The notes: generated by a model from the letters alone, not told the origin. Shown: positions 15,625 through 23,800, counted from the first letter of the stretch. The stretch: 27,470 nucleotides of DNA from Neisseriaceae bacterium (GCA_017446355.1 JAFSQZ010000193.1:1-27470); one strand, 5' to 3'. Translations and numbers: made by a program.

Positions 15625-17847
15625 ATGACTCAATCAACCATTATTTATACCCACACTGACGAAGCACCTATGTTGGCAACTCAATCATTGTTGCCCATTG
15701 TACGCGCTTTTGGACGACATGCAGACGTGCAATTTGAAACAGCCGATATTTCACTTGCAGGTCGTATTTTGGCGACTTTTGCCGACAAGCTGCCTGAAAA
15801 TCAACGCGTTGCAGATGCATTGGCTCAATTGGGTAAATTGGTTACGCAGCCTGAAGCGAATGTGATTAAATTGCCTAACATCAGTGCTTCTGTACCACAA
15901 TTAGTGGCAGCCATTAAAGAATTACAAGGCAAAGGTTTTGCCGTGCCAGATTTTCCTGCCGACCCACAAACAGATGAAGAAAAGGCTATTCGTGAACGTT
16001 ATGATCGTATTAAAGGTAGTGCGGTAAATCCTGTTTTGCGTGAAGGTAACTCTGACCGCCGTGCGCCAAAAGCAGTGAAAAACTTTGCGAAAAAATACCC
16101 ACACAGTATGGGCGAATGGACAAAAGCGTCTAAATCACACGTAGCCACAATGACTGCTGGTGATTTTTTCCATAATGAACAATCGGTAACCGTTCCTAAT
16201 GAAACCACTGTGAAATTTGTGTTTACCGATAAAGCAGGTAACAGCAAAGAATTGCGTAAACCTTTAGCATTAAAAGCAGGCGAAATTATTGATGCCACTT
16301 TTATGAGCAAAAAAGCTTTAGTGAACTTTTTAAGTGAGCAAGTTGCCGATGCGAAACAACAAGGCGTATTGTTCTCTTTACACTTAAAAGCCACAATGAT
16401 GAAAGTGTCTGACCCCATTATGTTCGGTCATGCGGTAAAAGTATTCTTCGCGCCTGTGTTTGAAAAATACGGTAAAGAATTGGCAGCAGCTGGCGTGAAT
16501 GTTAATAATGGTTTTGGTAACTTATTAGCAAACTTGGATAAATTGGACGAAACAACTCGTCAAGGCGTTCAGGCAGCCATTGAGCAAACATTTGCTGATG
16601 CACCAGATATTGCGATGGTAGACAGCGACAAAGGTATTACCAATTTACACGTGCCAAGTGATGTTATTGTAGACGCATCTATGCCAGCAATGATTCGCAA
16701 CTCTGGTCGTATGTGGAACAAAGAAGGCAAAGCACAAGACACCAAAGCAGTATTGCCAGATAGCTGCTATTCAACTTTATACCAAGTTGTGATGGACTTC
16801 TGTCGTGAAAATGGCGCGTTTGACCCAACCACTATGGGTACTGTGCCTAATGTAGGTTTGATGGCGCAAAAAGCAGAAGAATATGGTTCACACGACAAAA
16901 CCTTTGAAATTGAAGCCGATGGTAAAGTGGAACTCATTGATGAACAAGGCAATGTTTTAACCAGTCATAATGTAGAAGAAGGTGATATTTGGCGTGCTTG
17001 TCAAGCCAAAGATGCACCGATTAAAGATTGGGTACAATTGGCTGTAAAACGTTCACGTTTAAGCGGTATGCCAGCCGTATTTTGGTTAGATGAAAAACGC
17101 GCACACGATGCGCAAGTATTGAAAAAAGTTCATCAATATTTAGCCCAATTAGACACCAACGGCTTGGATATTCGCGTACTTGCCCCAGCTGATGCTTGTT
17201 TGCATACCTTAAAACGTATGAAAAATGGCGAAGACACCATTTCTGTAACAGGTAACGTATTGCGCGATTACTTAACTGACTTATTCCCAATTTTAGAATT
17301 AGGCACCAGCGCAAAAATGTTGTCTATTGTGCCTTTAATGAATGGTGGCGGTATGTTTGAAACAGGGGCAGGTGGTTCTGCGCCCAAACACGTGCAACAA
17401 CTCTTGCAAGAAAACCATTTACGTTGGGACAGTTTAGGTGAATTCTTGGCATTAGCCGTGTCATTAGAACATTTGTCGCAAAAAACAGGCAATGCCAAAG
17501 CACAAGTGTTGGCAGAAACATTAGATGCCGCAACAGAAAAATTACTGCTTAACGACAAATCACCAAAACGCAAAGTAGGCGAGTTAGACAATCGTGGTAG
17601 CCATTTCTACATCGCTATGTATTGGGCAGAAGCTTTGGCAGCACAAAGCAAAGACGCACAATTGCAAGCGACTTTTGCACCAGTTGCCCAACAACTTGCT
17701 GAAAAAGAAACTCAAATTTTGGCAGAATTAAGTGCGAAAGCAGGACAAGCAGTAGACATCAAAGGCTATTATGCTCCAGATGCAGCGGCAACCAGCCAAG
17801 TAATGCGTCCAAGTGCAACATTAAATGCGATTATTGATACATTGTAA
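15625..17847 (+). CDS. icd: Monomeric NADP-dependent isocitrate dehydrogenase
   Basis: Oxidatively decarboxylates isocitrate to 2-oxoglutarate with NADP+ in the TCA cycle. At 740 residues it is the large monomeric type (Azotobacter/Corynebacterium kind), not the about 415-residue dimeric Icd of E. coli. The substrate-binding signature NPVLREGNSDRRAP is at 135-148, and LHLKATMMKVSDPIMFGH and the C-terminal DNRGSHFY segment are typical of the family. ATG 15625 has AAGGA at 15609-15613, a somewhat long spacing. Single-gene unit with its own promoter and an uptake-word hairpin after it. Confidence 0.97.
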   Translation: MTQSTIIYTHTDEAPMLATQSLLPIVRAFGRHADVQFETADISLAGRILATFADKLPENQRVADALAQLGKLVTQPEANVIKLPNISASVPQLVAAIKELQGKGFAVPDFPADPQTDEEKAIRERYDRIKGSAVNPVLREGNSDRRAPKAVKNFAKKYPHSMGEWTKASKSHVATMTAGDFFHNEQSVTVPNETTVKFVFTDKAGNSKELRKPLALKAGEIIDATFMSKKALVNFLSEQVADAKQQGVLFSLHLKATMMKVSDPIMFGHAVKVFFAPVFEKYGKELAAAGVNVNNGFGNLLANLDKLDETTRQGVQAAIEQTFADAPDIAMVDSDKGITNLHVPSDVIVDASMPAMIRNSGRMWNKEGKAQDTKAVLPDSCYSTLYQVVMDFCRENGAFDPTTMGTVPNVGLMAQKAEEYGSHDKTFEIEADGKVELIDEQGNVLTSHNVEEGDIWRACQAKDAPIKDWVQLAVKRSRLSGMPAVFWLDEKRAHDAQVLKKVHQYLAQLDTNGLDIRVLAPADACLHTLKRMKNGEDTISVTGNVLRDYLTDLFPILELGTSAKMLSIVPLMNGGGMFETGAGGSAPKHVQQLLQENHLRWDSLGEFLALAVSLEHLSQKTGNAKAQVLAETLDAATEKLLLNDKSPKRKVGELDNRGSHFYIAMYWAEALAAQSKDAQLQATFAPVAQQLAEKETQILAELSAKAGQAVDIKGYYAPDAAATSQVMRPSATLNAIIDTL

Positions 17848-17863
17848 TTGTATTTAAATCAAC

Positions 17864-17899
17864 AAGCTGCCTGAAAACAAATATATTTTCAGGCAGCTT
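17864..17899 (+). terminator. Uptake-word hairpin after icd
   Basis: AAGCTGCCTGAAAA (17864-17877) and TTTTCAGGCAGCTT (17886-17899) form a perfect 14-bp stem with an 8-base loop, then AATTTT. It lies 16 bases after the icd stop. Confidence 0.75.
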
Positions 17900-18039
17900 A
17901 ATTTTCGTAGATGTATTTTTCACTATTTTCAAAATACCTGCAAAATGCGTTATTCAGACCCAAAATAAAACGAAAGGAAAATCTTTATAACAAAGAATAA
18001 GACTTTTCACTTTTCTATAAAATATTTGGTATAACGGAT

Positions 18040-18054
18040 TTCAGGCAGCCTGAA
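18040..18054. repeat. DNA uptake word, full 15-bp form
   Basis: TTCAGGCAGCCTGAA 26 bases before the pabB start. Confidence 0.85.
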
Positions 18055-18080
18055 ATAATGCAACACTAGGATATGGCGTG

Positions 18081-19043
18081 ATGCAACAAAAACACATTAC
18101 ACAAATGAATGAATTCAGTCGCCACAAGCAACCATTTGTGGCGTTAATTAGTTTTGATACACCTGAAAATGATATGGTGTGTGCGTTAAAAGATGCCAAA
18201 AAACAAGGCATTTCTTTTCGTTTTCAGGCAGCCCAATCTGCGTCAAAACAGCGTTTGCATTACACATTAAACACCTTTCCAGTAGTATTTTCTGTGTATC
18301 AACAGGCATTTAAACGTGTGAAACAATATATTAAAAATGGTGAATGTTATCTTTTTAATCTGTGCTTTCCCACTCCCATTCAAACCGATTTAAGTTTAAA
18401 ACAAATCTATCAATATTCTTCTGCGCCGTTGGTGTTGATGCTAAAAAATCAGTTTGTGTGTTTCACGCCTGAAAAATTTGTTACCATCAAAAAAGGCAAA
18501 ATCACCACGTATCCAATGAAAGGCACCATCAATGCCAAGCTTAAAAATGCCAAAAAAATCTTGCGTAAAGACGAAAAAGAATTGAGTGAACAAACACTTA
18601 TCACAGATTTGATGCGCAACGATATAAACAAAGTAACACACGGCGCAAAGGTAGAAAAATTTCGTTATTTTGAAAAAATCCACACGAAAAAAGGGGCGAT
18701 TTGGCAAACCAGCAGCAAAATTTCAGGCAGCCTGAAAACACATTATGCAGAAAATTTAGGCGATTTATTTGCTAATTTATTGCCAGCTGGTTCTATTACT
18801 GGTACACCAAAACGCCGTGTTTGCCAACTTATCGAGCAAATTGAACATCATAAACGCGGTTTTTATACAGGTGTATTTATTCATTATGATGGCAAAGTAT
18901 GTAAAAGTTTTGTATTGATTCGTTTTGTTGGACAAAATGCAGACGGACAACTTTATTTTTTCAGCGGTGGTGGCATCACCGTAGACAGCAAAGCCAAGAA
19001 AGAATTCAATGAACTTAAAGCCAAAACCTATTTTACTTTTTGA
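18081..19043 (+). CDS. pabB: Aminodeoxychorismate synthase component I (PabB), chorismate-binding domain
   Basis: Converts chorismate plus ammonia or glutamine amide to 4-amino-4-deoxychorismate for folate synthesis. The 320-residue product is mainly the chorismate-binding domain. The motif PMKGT at 145-149 carries Lys147, equivalent to the PabB nucleophile K274 of E. coli; anthranilate synthases have alanine there, which favours PabB. Other signatures are TDLMRNDINKV, LPAGSITGTPK and SGGGITVDS. ATG 18081 follows AGGA by 9 bases; GTG 18078 directly before it is an alternative. It overlaps pabC by 35 bases. No glutamine amidotransferase (PabA) is in the window. The N-terminal region is short compared with full-length PabB. 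Confidence 0.92.
   Translation: MQQKHITQMNEFSRHKQPFVALISFDTPENDMVCALKDAKKQGISFRFQAAQSASKQRLHYTLNTFPVVFSVYQQAFKRVKQYIKNGECYLFNLCFPTPIQTDLSLKQIYQYSSAPLVLMLKNQFVCFTPEKFVTIKKGKITTYPMKGTINAKLKNAKKILRKDEKELSEQTLITDLMRNDINKVTHGAKVEKFRYFEKIHTKKGAIWQTSSKISGSLKTHYAENLGDLFANLLPAGSITGTPKRRVCQLIEQIEHHKRGFYTGVFIHYDGKVCKSFVLIRFVGQNADGQLYFFSGGGITVDSKAKKEFNELKAKTYFTF
18722..18736. repeat. DNA uptake word, full 15-bp form
   Basis: TTCAGGCAGCCTGAA inside pabB, read as SGSLK. Confidence 0.85.
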
Positions 19044-19602
19044 AACCATTCGCGTAGAAAATGGCAAAGCGCAGCATCTGTTTTTTCACGAAAAGCGCAT
19101 AAAACAATCCATTTCTAGTCCTTTAATGTTTGATTTGGCAACAATTATTCAGCCTAAAAACAAGGGTTTATATCGTTGCAAAGTGATTTATGACACATCA
19201 GGCTGCCTGCATAATGTGGCGTTTTTTACGTATCAAAAAAGAATGATTTCAAGTTTGAAAGTGATGGAAAGTGATGTGGTTTATCCACGAAAATACCTTA
19301 ACCGCCAAGCATTGGACACACTGTTTAACGCACGCGAGCAAGCAGATGATGTATTAATCGTGCGCAATGGAAAGGTTACCGATACTACCATTGCCAATAT
19401 TGCTATTTGTTTTAATGGCGTTTGGATAACGCCCAAAAATCCGCTATTAGCAGGTACAACGCGTGCAAGATTATTGCAAAATGGCCTATTGCAAGCACGT
19501 GATTTTGGTTTGGACGAATTATTCAACGCTTCTCAATTTGCGCTAATGAATGCAATGATTGGTTTTGATAAATTGGAAAATATTGTTTTTCAGGCTGCCT
19601 GA
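19009..19602 (+). CDS. pabC: Aminodeoxychorismate lyase-like PLP enzyme (PabC, class IV aminotransferase fold)
   Basis: Predicted to split 4-amino-4-deoxychorismate into p-aminobenzoate and pyruvate. The 197-residue product is short for the fold but starts LLFETIRVENGK, as in the lyase half of fused PabB-PabC proteins. It has RKYLNR, where K95 aligns with the PLP lysine of the usual HKTTNR-type motif, then VTDTTIANI and LLAGTTRARLL of the cofactor pocket. It begins inside pabB in another frame (35-base overlap), so translation is probably coupled. Its stop codon TGA is part of the uptake word at 19589-19603. Relatives elsewhere in the family are often a single fused protein; here the two are separate. 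The PLP-lysine assignment is by eye. Confidence 0.85.
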   Translation: MNLKPKPILLFETIRVENGKAQHLFFHEKRIKQSISSPLMFDLATIIQPKNKGLYRCKVIYDTSGCLHNVAFFTYQKRMISSLKVMESDVVYPRKYLNRQALDTLFNAREQADDVLIVRNGKVTDTTIANIAICFNGVWITPKNPLLAGTTRARLLQNGLLQARDFGLDELFNASQFALMNAMIGFDKLENIVFQAA

Positions 19603-19603
19603 A
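19589..19603. repeat. DNA uptake word, full 15-bp form, supplying the pabC stop codon
   Basis: TTCAGGCTGCCTGAA; GCC-TGA inside it is the end of pabC. It lies between the convergent pabC and prfH genes, one base from the prfH stop. Confidence 0.85.
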
Positions 19604-19604
19604 A

Positions 19605-20300
19605 TTAAATTTCAATAAAATCCAAACCTTTAAACGAACGCACAGGATTACCACGTTCTATTTCGTGATGATGTTGATGTTTGGTTTTATCTACTGCATT
19701 TATTTGTTCTAAATTTTTTTCCTGTAATTTGGCGTTTAACAGTAAAAGAGCCATTTTACGGTTTTGATGCTGACTGCGTTCGCTTTCTACTCTCACAGAT
19801 AAACCTGTTGGAATATGTGTTATTCTAACTGCGGAATTAGTTTTGTTAATATGTTGTCCGCCTGCACCGCTGGCACGCATCGTTGTTATTTGAATGTCTT
19901 TATCAGAAAAAATACTTTGTTCTGCATTTTCTATCACACGCAAACCAATAAACCAATTTTTTCTTTTATGGTTAGGACGAAATGGGCTGGGGCAAATCCA
20001 TTGTATTGTGCCTATCCAGTGATTGATAAATTGTTGTTCTAGTATTTCATCTTTACTCTCAATACTGATGGTAATGGATTTTGGTAACGCTTTTTGTTTT
20101 TTAATAGGATTGTCCCAAGCTTCTTGCAATATGGAAAAAACTTCTGTACCTTCAAATTCGCCCATTCTATTTTGTAAAGCGAGAAAATCATATTTTAAGT
20201 TTTGTTTATTTGCTTGATGACATAATTTTTTTAATGTTTTTAGCACGGCTAAACAACATTCTATTGGACCTTGTGCAGCGGAAATTTGAATGATTAACAT
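19605..20300 (-). CDS. prfH: Peptide chain release factor homologue PrfH (rescue of damaged ribosomes)
   Basis: PrfH is a class I release-factor relative that hydrolyses peptidyl-tRNA on ribosomes stalled by cleavage of the 16S rRNA decoding centre, so that the RNA can be religated by the partner RtcB. The 231-residue product is shorter than RF1/RF2 (about 360) because the N-terminal domain is missing. It keeps GGQ at 147-149 in RASGAGGQHINKTNSAV, and the PrfH-type segment WICPSPFRPNHKRKNWF (about 101-117) in place of the codon-reading PAT/SPF context. It is the last gene of the rtcB operon, starting 5 bases after the middle gene stops. Function is from the family; catalytic residues are seen. 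Confidence 0.93.
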   Translation of the reverse strand: MLIIQISAAQGPIECCLAVLKTLKKLCHQANKQNLKYDFLALQNRMGEFEGTEVFSILQEAWDNPIKKQKALPKSITISIESKDEILEQQFINHWIGTIQWICPSPFRPNHKRKNWFIGLRVIENAEQSIFSDKDIQITTMRASGAGGQHINKTNSAVRITHIPTGLSVRVESERSQHQNRKMALLLLNAKLQEKNLEQINAVDKTKHQHHHEIERGNPVRSFKGLDFIEI

Positions 20301-20305
20301 AAAAT

Positions 20306-20656
20306 TTATTCTTTTCTAGTGATATTTTGTTTTTGCAATTTAATGGCTATATCTAAATTTCTTCTATACCAAGAAGATTGCCCTTTTTTATATTTATCAA
20401 CAGGAATTTTTTCTATTACTACATTATCTATATGAGCATTTTCTTCATATGGTATTTCAATGGCAACCACTGTAACAGGATTTAACAATAGGAGATATGT
20501 AATCTCCATTTGGTCAGGAACAGTTTGCAATAAAAATGCATCGGTTTCATCAGGAAATTGTGTGCATAATACCTGTGTTAAAATTTTGTTAATTTTTCCT
20601 GCATATAACAAGCGTTGATTATCCAAAAATTCTTGTTCAGTTTCGTATTTATTCAT
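20306..20656 (-). CDS. Unrecognised 116-residue protein between rtcB and prfH
   Basis: I do not recognise a family. The frame starts at ATG 20656 inside the end of rtcB (ATGAATAA overlap of 8 bases) and stops 5 bases before prfH, so it is almost certainly expressed as part of the operon. The protein is soluble-looking, without signal or membrane helix. A helical N-terminus (YETEQEFLDNQRLLYAGKIN) is followed by alternating hydrophobic strands (ITYLLLLNPVTVVAIEIPY) and a basic C-terminus (about 88-116, with KYKKG, YRRN and KLQKQNITRK) that could bind RNA. GC is low (25-38% per sampled line). Context suggests a role with RNA ligation or ribosome rescue; this is inference only. Confidence 0.85.
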   Translation of the reverse strand: MNKYETEQEFLDNQRLLYAGKINKILTQVLCTQFPDETDAFLLQTVPDQMEITYLLLLNPVTVVAIEIPYEENAHIDNVVIEKIPVDKYKKGQSSWYRRNLDIAIKLQKQNITRKE

Positions 20657-21767
20657 TATTGGCTCGTTTTTTATAAGTTAAAACAGGTGAAAAACGTACA
20701 ATCGGTTGAATAATATCAGCGTCCACCAAAGCCACAATCACACTTTCAATGTCTTTATAGGCTTGCGGTGCTTCTTCATACAATAAGCCTTTGTCTTCAC
20801 AAATTACTCGTGATTTATATTGGGTACGTTTTAACTGTTCTGTACTAAATTTATTCATCAAACGCGCTTGACAATCACTGCGTTTCCATTTGCGACCCGC
20901 ACCGTGCGCGATTGAATTAAGAGCCAAATCATTGGGTTTTGTTGCCACTAAATAAGAAAAACTACCTCTTGAACCTGGAATAATGGCAAATTGTTTATCG
21001 CTTGCAGCGGCACCTTTGCGATGCAAATAACCGTTCTGCCCTGCAATACACGTTTTTTCAACAAAATTATGAAAAATATCAATAAGTTGATTGCCTGTTG
21101 TTTTTAAATTGTGAAAAATGCGTTGTGCAATTAAGCATCTGTTTTCAACAGCATACGCTAATGCTAAATTGTGTTGTTGAAAGTAATTATTTGCGTCTTC
21201 GCTATTTGCATTGAGTGGTTCATAATTAAATTTACTTAAATACGTACGCAAAATTTCTCCACCTAAACCACGAGAACCAGAATGAACAATCAGTTGCAAT
21301 GCTTGTTCGTTAATGCCTAATTTTTTCGCAGTTTCGGGTTGAAAAATATGTTCAACTTGCACAATTTCTGCAAAATGATTGCCTGCGCCAATTGTGCCGT
21401 TTGCTTGTGTTTTGGGTGGAAAACCCAATAAATTTTCGGCTTGTTCGGACGATAATTCTTTGTCAATATTACCAATCTTTTTTTCTAATTTATCTAAATT
21501 TTGACGGCGAACCAATTCAGTTTGCCATAAAGACATTCCACAACCAATATCACCACCTACCAATGCAGGATAAATTTTATCTGCCGTAAAAAACGCTGCA
21601 CCAATTGGATAAGTTCGTCCAGGGTGCAAATCAGGCATACCACAAACGTTTAGCATTCCTGCTAATTTTGCTGTATAACGCAATTGGTCAATTGCCGTTT
21701 CTTCAATCCATAAATTTTGATGACGAATTAAGTGGCTGTTTTCACTAATGGTTTGAATGGTATTCAA
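20649..21767 (-). CDS. rtcB: RNA-splicing ligase RtcB, PrfH-associated type (RtcB2)
   Basis: Mn- and GTP-dependent ligase joining 2',3'-cyclic phosphate (or 3'-phosphate) and 5'-OH RNA ends. All active-site elements are present in the 372-residue product: D73 and C76 in GGDIGCGM, H131 in GAGNHF, H162 in HSGSRG, and guanylylated H288 in HGAGR. The N-terminus (ISENSHLIRHQNLWIE) and GMPDLHPGRTYPIG resemble the RtcB paralogues found beside prfH rather than housekeeping RtcB. The start is TTG 21767: AAAGGA lies 6 bases upstream, no in-frame ATG precedes it, and the first internal ATG would remove a conserved region. First gene of a three-gene operon. No archease or RtcR gene is nearby. Confidence 0.95.
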   Translation of the reverse strand: MNTIQTISENSHLIRHQNLWIEETAIDQLRYTAKLAGMLNVCGMPDLHPGRTYPIGAAFFTADKIYPALVGGDIGCGMSLWQTELVRRQNLDKLEKKIGNIDKELSSEQAENLLGFPPKTQANGTIGAGNHFAEIVQVEHIFQPETAKKLGINEQALQLIVHSGSRGLGGEILRTYLSKFNYEPLNANSEDANNYFQQHNLALAYAVENRCLIAQRIFHNLKTTGNQLIDIFHNFVEKTCIAGQNGYLHRKGAAASDKQFAIIPGSRGSFSYLVATKPNDLALNSIAHGAGRKWKRSDCQARLMNKFSTEQLKRTQYKSRVICEDKGLLYEEAPQAYKDIESVIVALVDADIIQPIVRFSPVLTYKKRANNE

Positions 21768-21883
21768 TGATTTTCCTTTATCTGTATTTAGCTTTCAGGC
21801 AGGGTAGATTGAATATTTAAGTGCAACACATTAAAAGCAGTTTTTCAGTAATATTTTCATTTACCCTGATTTTTGATGAATGA

Positions 21884-23800
21884 TTATTCCATCAAAATAC
21901 CTTGTTGTTTGTTTTCTAAATATTCCCAACGCTCTAATTTTTCTAATAATTCATTTTCAATGGTTTCAGCGCGTTGTTGCAATGCACCAGCTTTTTCGTA
22001 GTCGCGGAAAATTTCTGGGTTGGAAAGTTGTTGGTTAATTTCGGCTTGTTCTGTTTCTAAATCGTTGATTTGTTCAGGCAGCGCGGTGAGTTCGCGTTGT
22101 TCGTTAAAAGATAATTTGATGCTGCGGTTGTTTTTGATTTTTTCTTTGGGTTCGTTATGCGGTGTTTCGGTTTTTGATAAATGGGCTGCCTGAATATTTT
22201 GTTCACGTGTTTTGGCATCTAAATAATCTTGATAACCACCAACATATTCTTTCAGGCTGCCATTTCCTTCAAAAACAATGCTTTGTGTGATGACGTTGTC
22301 TAAAAACATACGGTCGTGCGACACCAAAAATACCGTGCCTTGATAATCACGCAAAAGTTCTTCTAAAAGTTCTTGCGTGTCAATGTCTAAATCGTTGGTT
22401 GGTTCGTCTAACACGAGAATATTGGCAGGGCGCGTAAATAATTTGGCAAGCAATAAGCGGTTGCGTTCGCCGCCTGATAACGATGAAACGGGACTTTGTG
22501 CGCGTGCAGGGTGAAAGAGAAAATCTTCTAAATAACTCATTACGTGGCGTTTTTTGCCGTTAATTTCCACAAAATCATTACCTTGTCCCAAAGTGTAAAA
22601 CACGGAATCGTTTTCATTCAGTGCGCTGCGAAATTGGTCAAAATAGGCAACTTCTTGTTTGCTGCCTAAACGAATTTTGCCAAAAGTAGGGGAAAGCTCA
22701 CCTAAAATCAGTTTAAGAAACGTGGTTTTGCCCATACCATTTGCACCGATTAAACCAACTTTGTCGCCACGTTGAATGGTGGTGGAGAAACGGTGCATAA
22801 TGGGTTTGTTGGGATATTCAAAGCTGGCATCTTCTAATTGTGCAATGATTTTGCCACTTTTTTCGCCCACATCTAAATGAAAGTTTACCGAACCTTGTCG
22901 CTCACGTCGTGCTGCACGTTGACGGCGCAATTCTTCCAATCGTTTTACGCGTCCTTCGTTGCGTGTGCGTCGTGCTTCAATGCCTTTTCTGATCCACGCT
23001 TCTTCTTGAGCGTGAAATTTATCAAAAAGACGATTGTGTTCCGCTTCTACCATCAATTCTTGGGCTTTTTTCTCACTATAATACGCAAAATTTCCTTCAT
23101 AGCTGCGTAAAACACCACGATCCAGTTCCACAATGCGTTGGGTAACATTGTCCAAAAAACGGCGGTCGTGGCTAATCAATACCATACTGCCTGAAAAACT
23201 TTGCAATAAATTTTCTAGCCAAATAATTGCATCAATATCCAAGTGATTGGTTGGCTCGTCCAGCAACAATACGTCAGGTTTTTGTACCCAAGCTTGTGCC
23301 AAAGCCACGCGTTTTTTTTGTCCGCCTGATAAATTAGCCAGTTTTTCGTTTTCAGGCAGCCCTAATTCACTAATGGTTTGTTTAATAGAAGCATCAAACT
23401 GCCAAGCATTTAAAGCATCAATTTTATTGTGTAACTCATTGAGTTTTTTGATTAAATATTCATCTTGTTGTTGTTCCAATTGATGACTGACGGCGTGAAA
23501 CGCTTGCAATACATCACGCATTTCTCCTAAACCTTCGGAAACAACATTAAAAACCGTATCTTTTTGATTAAAAAAACTTTCTTGTGGCACATACACAATT
23601 TTTAAGCCATTTTGACAAACCACTTGTCCATCGTCTAATTTTTGCACGCCTGCCAAAATTTTTAAAAAAGACGATTTTCCCACGCCGTTGCGACCAATTA
23701 AGCCTACTTTTTCTCCTGCGTAAAGTTGAAATTGGGTTTTGTCTAATAAGGCGACATGTCCTACGGCAAAACTGGCATTTTCTACTGATAAAATCGTCAT
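21884..23800 (-). CDS. uup: ABC-F family ATPase Uup
   Basis: Uup is a soluble ABC-F protein that binds the ribosome and is linked to translation, ribosome assembly and precise excision of transposons. The 638-residue product has two nucleotide-binding domains: P-loop GRNGVGKS 36-43 with LSGGQ 157-161 and LLLLDEPTNHLD 178-189, and P-loop GANGMGKT 352-359 with LSGGE 441-445 and LVLDEPTNDLD. Between them lies the charged helical linker (about 245-310) that reaches the P-site tRNA in this family. The C-terminal coiled coil (about 560-638), typical of Uup, is present. No transmembrane part. AGGAAC precedes ATG 23800. No terminator is seen between it and rtcB, 116 bases downstream on the same strand. 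Confidence 0.94.
   Translation of the reverse strand: MTILSVENASFAVGHVALLDKTQFQLYAGEKVGLIGRNGVGKSSFLKILAGVQKLDDGQVVCQNGLKIVYVPQESFFNQKDTVFNVVSEGLGEMRDVLQAFHAVSHQLEQQQDEYLIKKLNELHNKIDALNAWQFDASIKQTISELGLPENEKLANLSGGQKKRVALAQAWVQKPDVLLLDEPTNHLDIDAIIWLENLLQSFSGSMVLISHDRRFLDNVTQRIVELDRGVLRSYEGNFAYYSEKKAQELMVEAEHNRLFDKFHAQEEAWIRKGIEARRTRNEGRVKRLEELRRQRAARRERQGSVNFHLDVGEKSGKIIAQLEDASFEYPNKPIMHRFSTTIQRGDKVGLIGANGMGKTTFLKLILGELSPTFGKIRLGSKQEVAYFDQFRSALNENDSVFYTLGQGNDFVEINGKKRHVMSYLEDFLFHPARAQSPVSSLSGGERNRLLLAKLFTRPANILVLDEPTNDLDIDTQELLEELLRDYQGTVFLVSHDRMFLDNVITQSIVFEGNGSLKEYVGGYQDYLDAKTREQNIQAAHLSKTETPHNEPKEKIKNNRSIKLSFNEQRELTALPEQINDLETEQAEINQQLSNPEIFRDYEKAGALQQRAETIENELLEKLERWEYLENKQQGILME

Noticed and set aside
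15999..16418. A 139-codon minus-strand frame inside icd
   Set aside because: Antisense shadow of icd, without any start signal.
18078..19043. pabB as anthranilate synthase (TrpE) or a salicylate/isochorismate enzyme
   Set aside because: Lys147 in PMKGT and the adjoining lyase gene favour aminodeoxychorismate synthase; TrpE has alanine at that position.
21768..21883. Sigma-54/RtcR-type promoter for rtcB, as for E. coli rtcBA
   Set aside because: No TGGCAC-N5-TTGC pair at the -24/-12 spacing; the only TTGCA lacks the partner half, and no rtcR gene is in the window.
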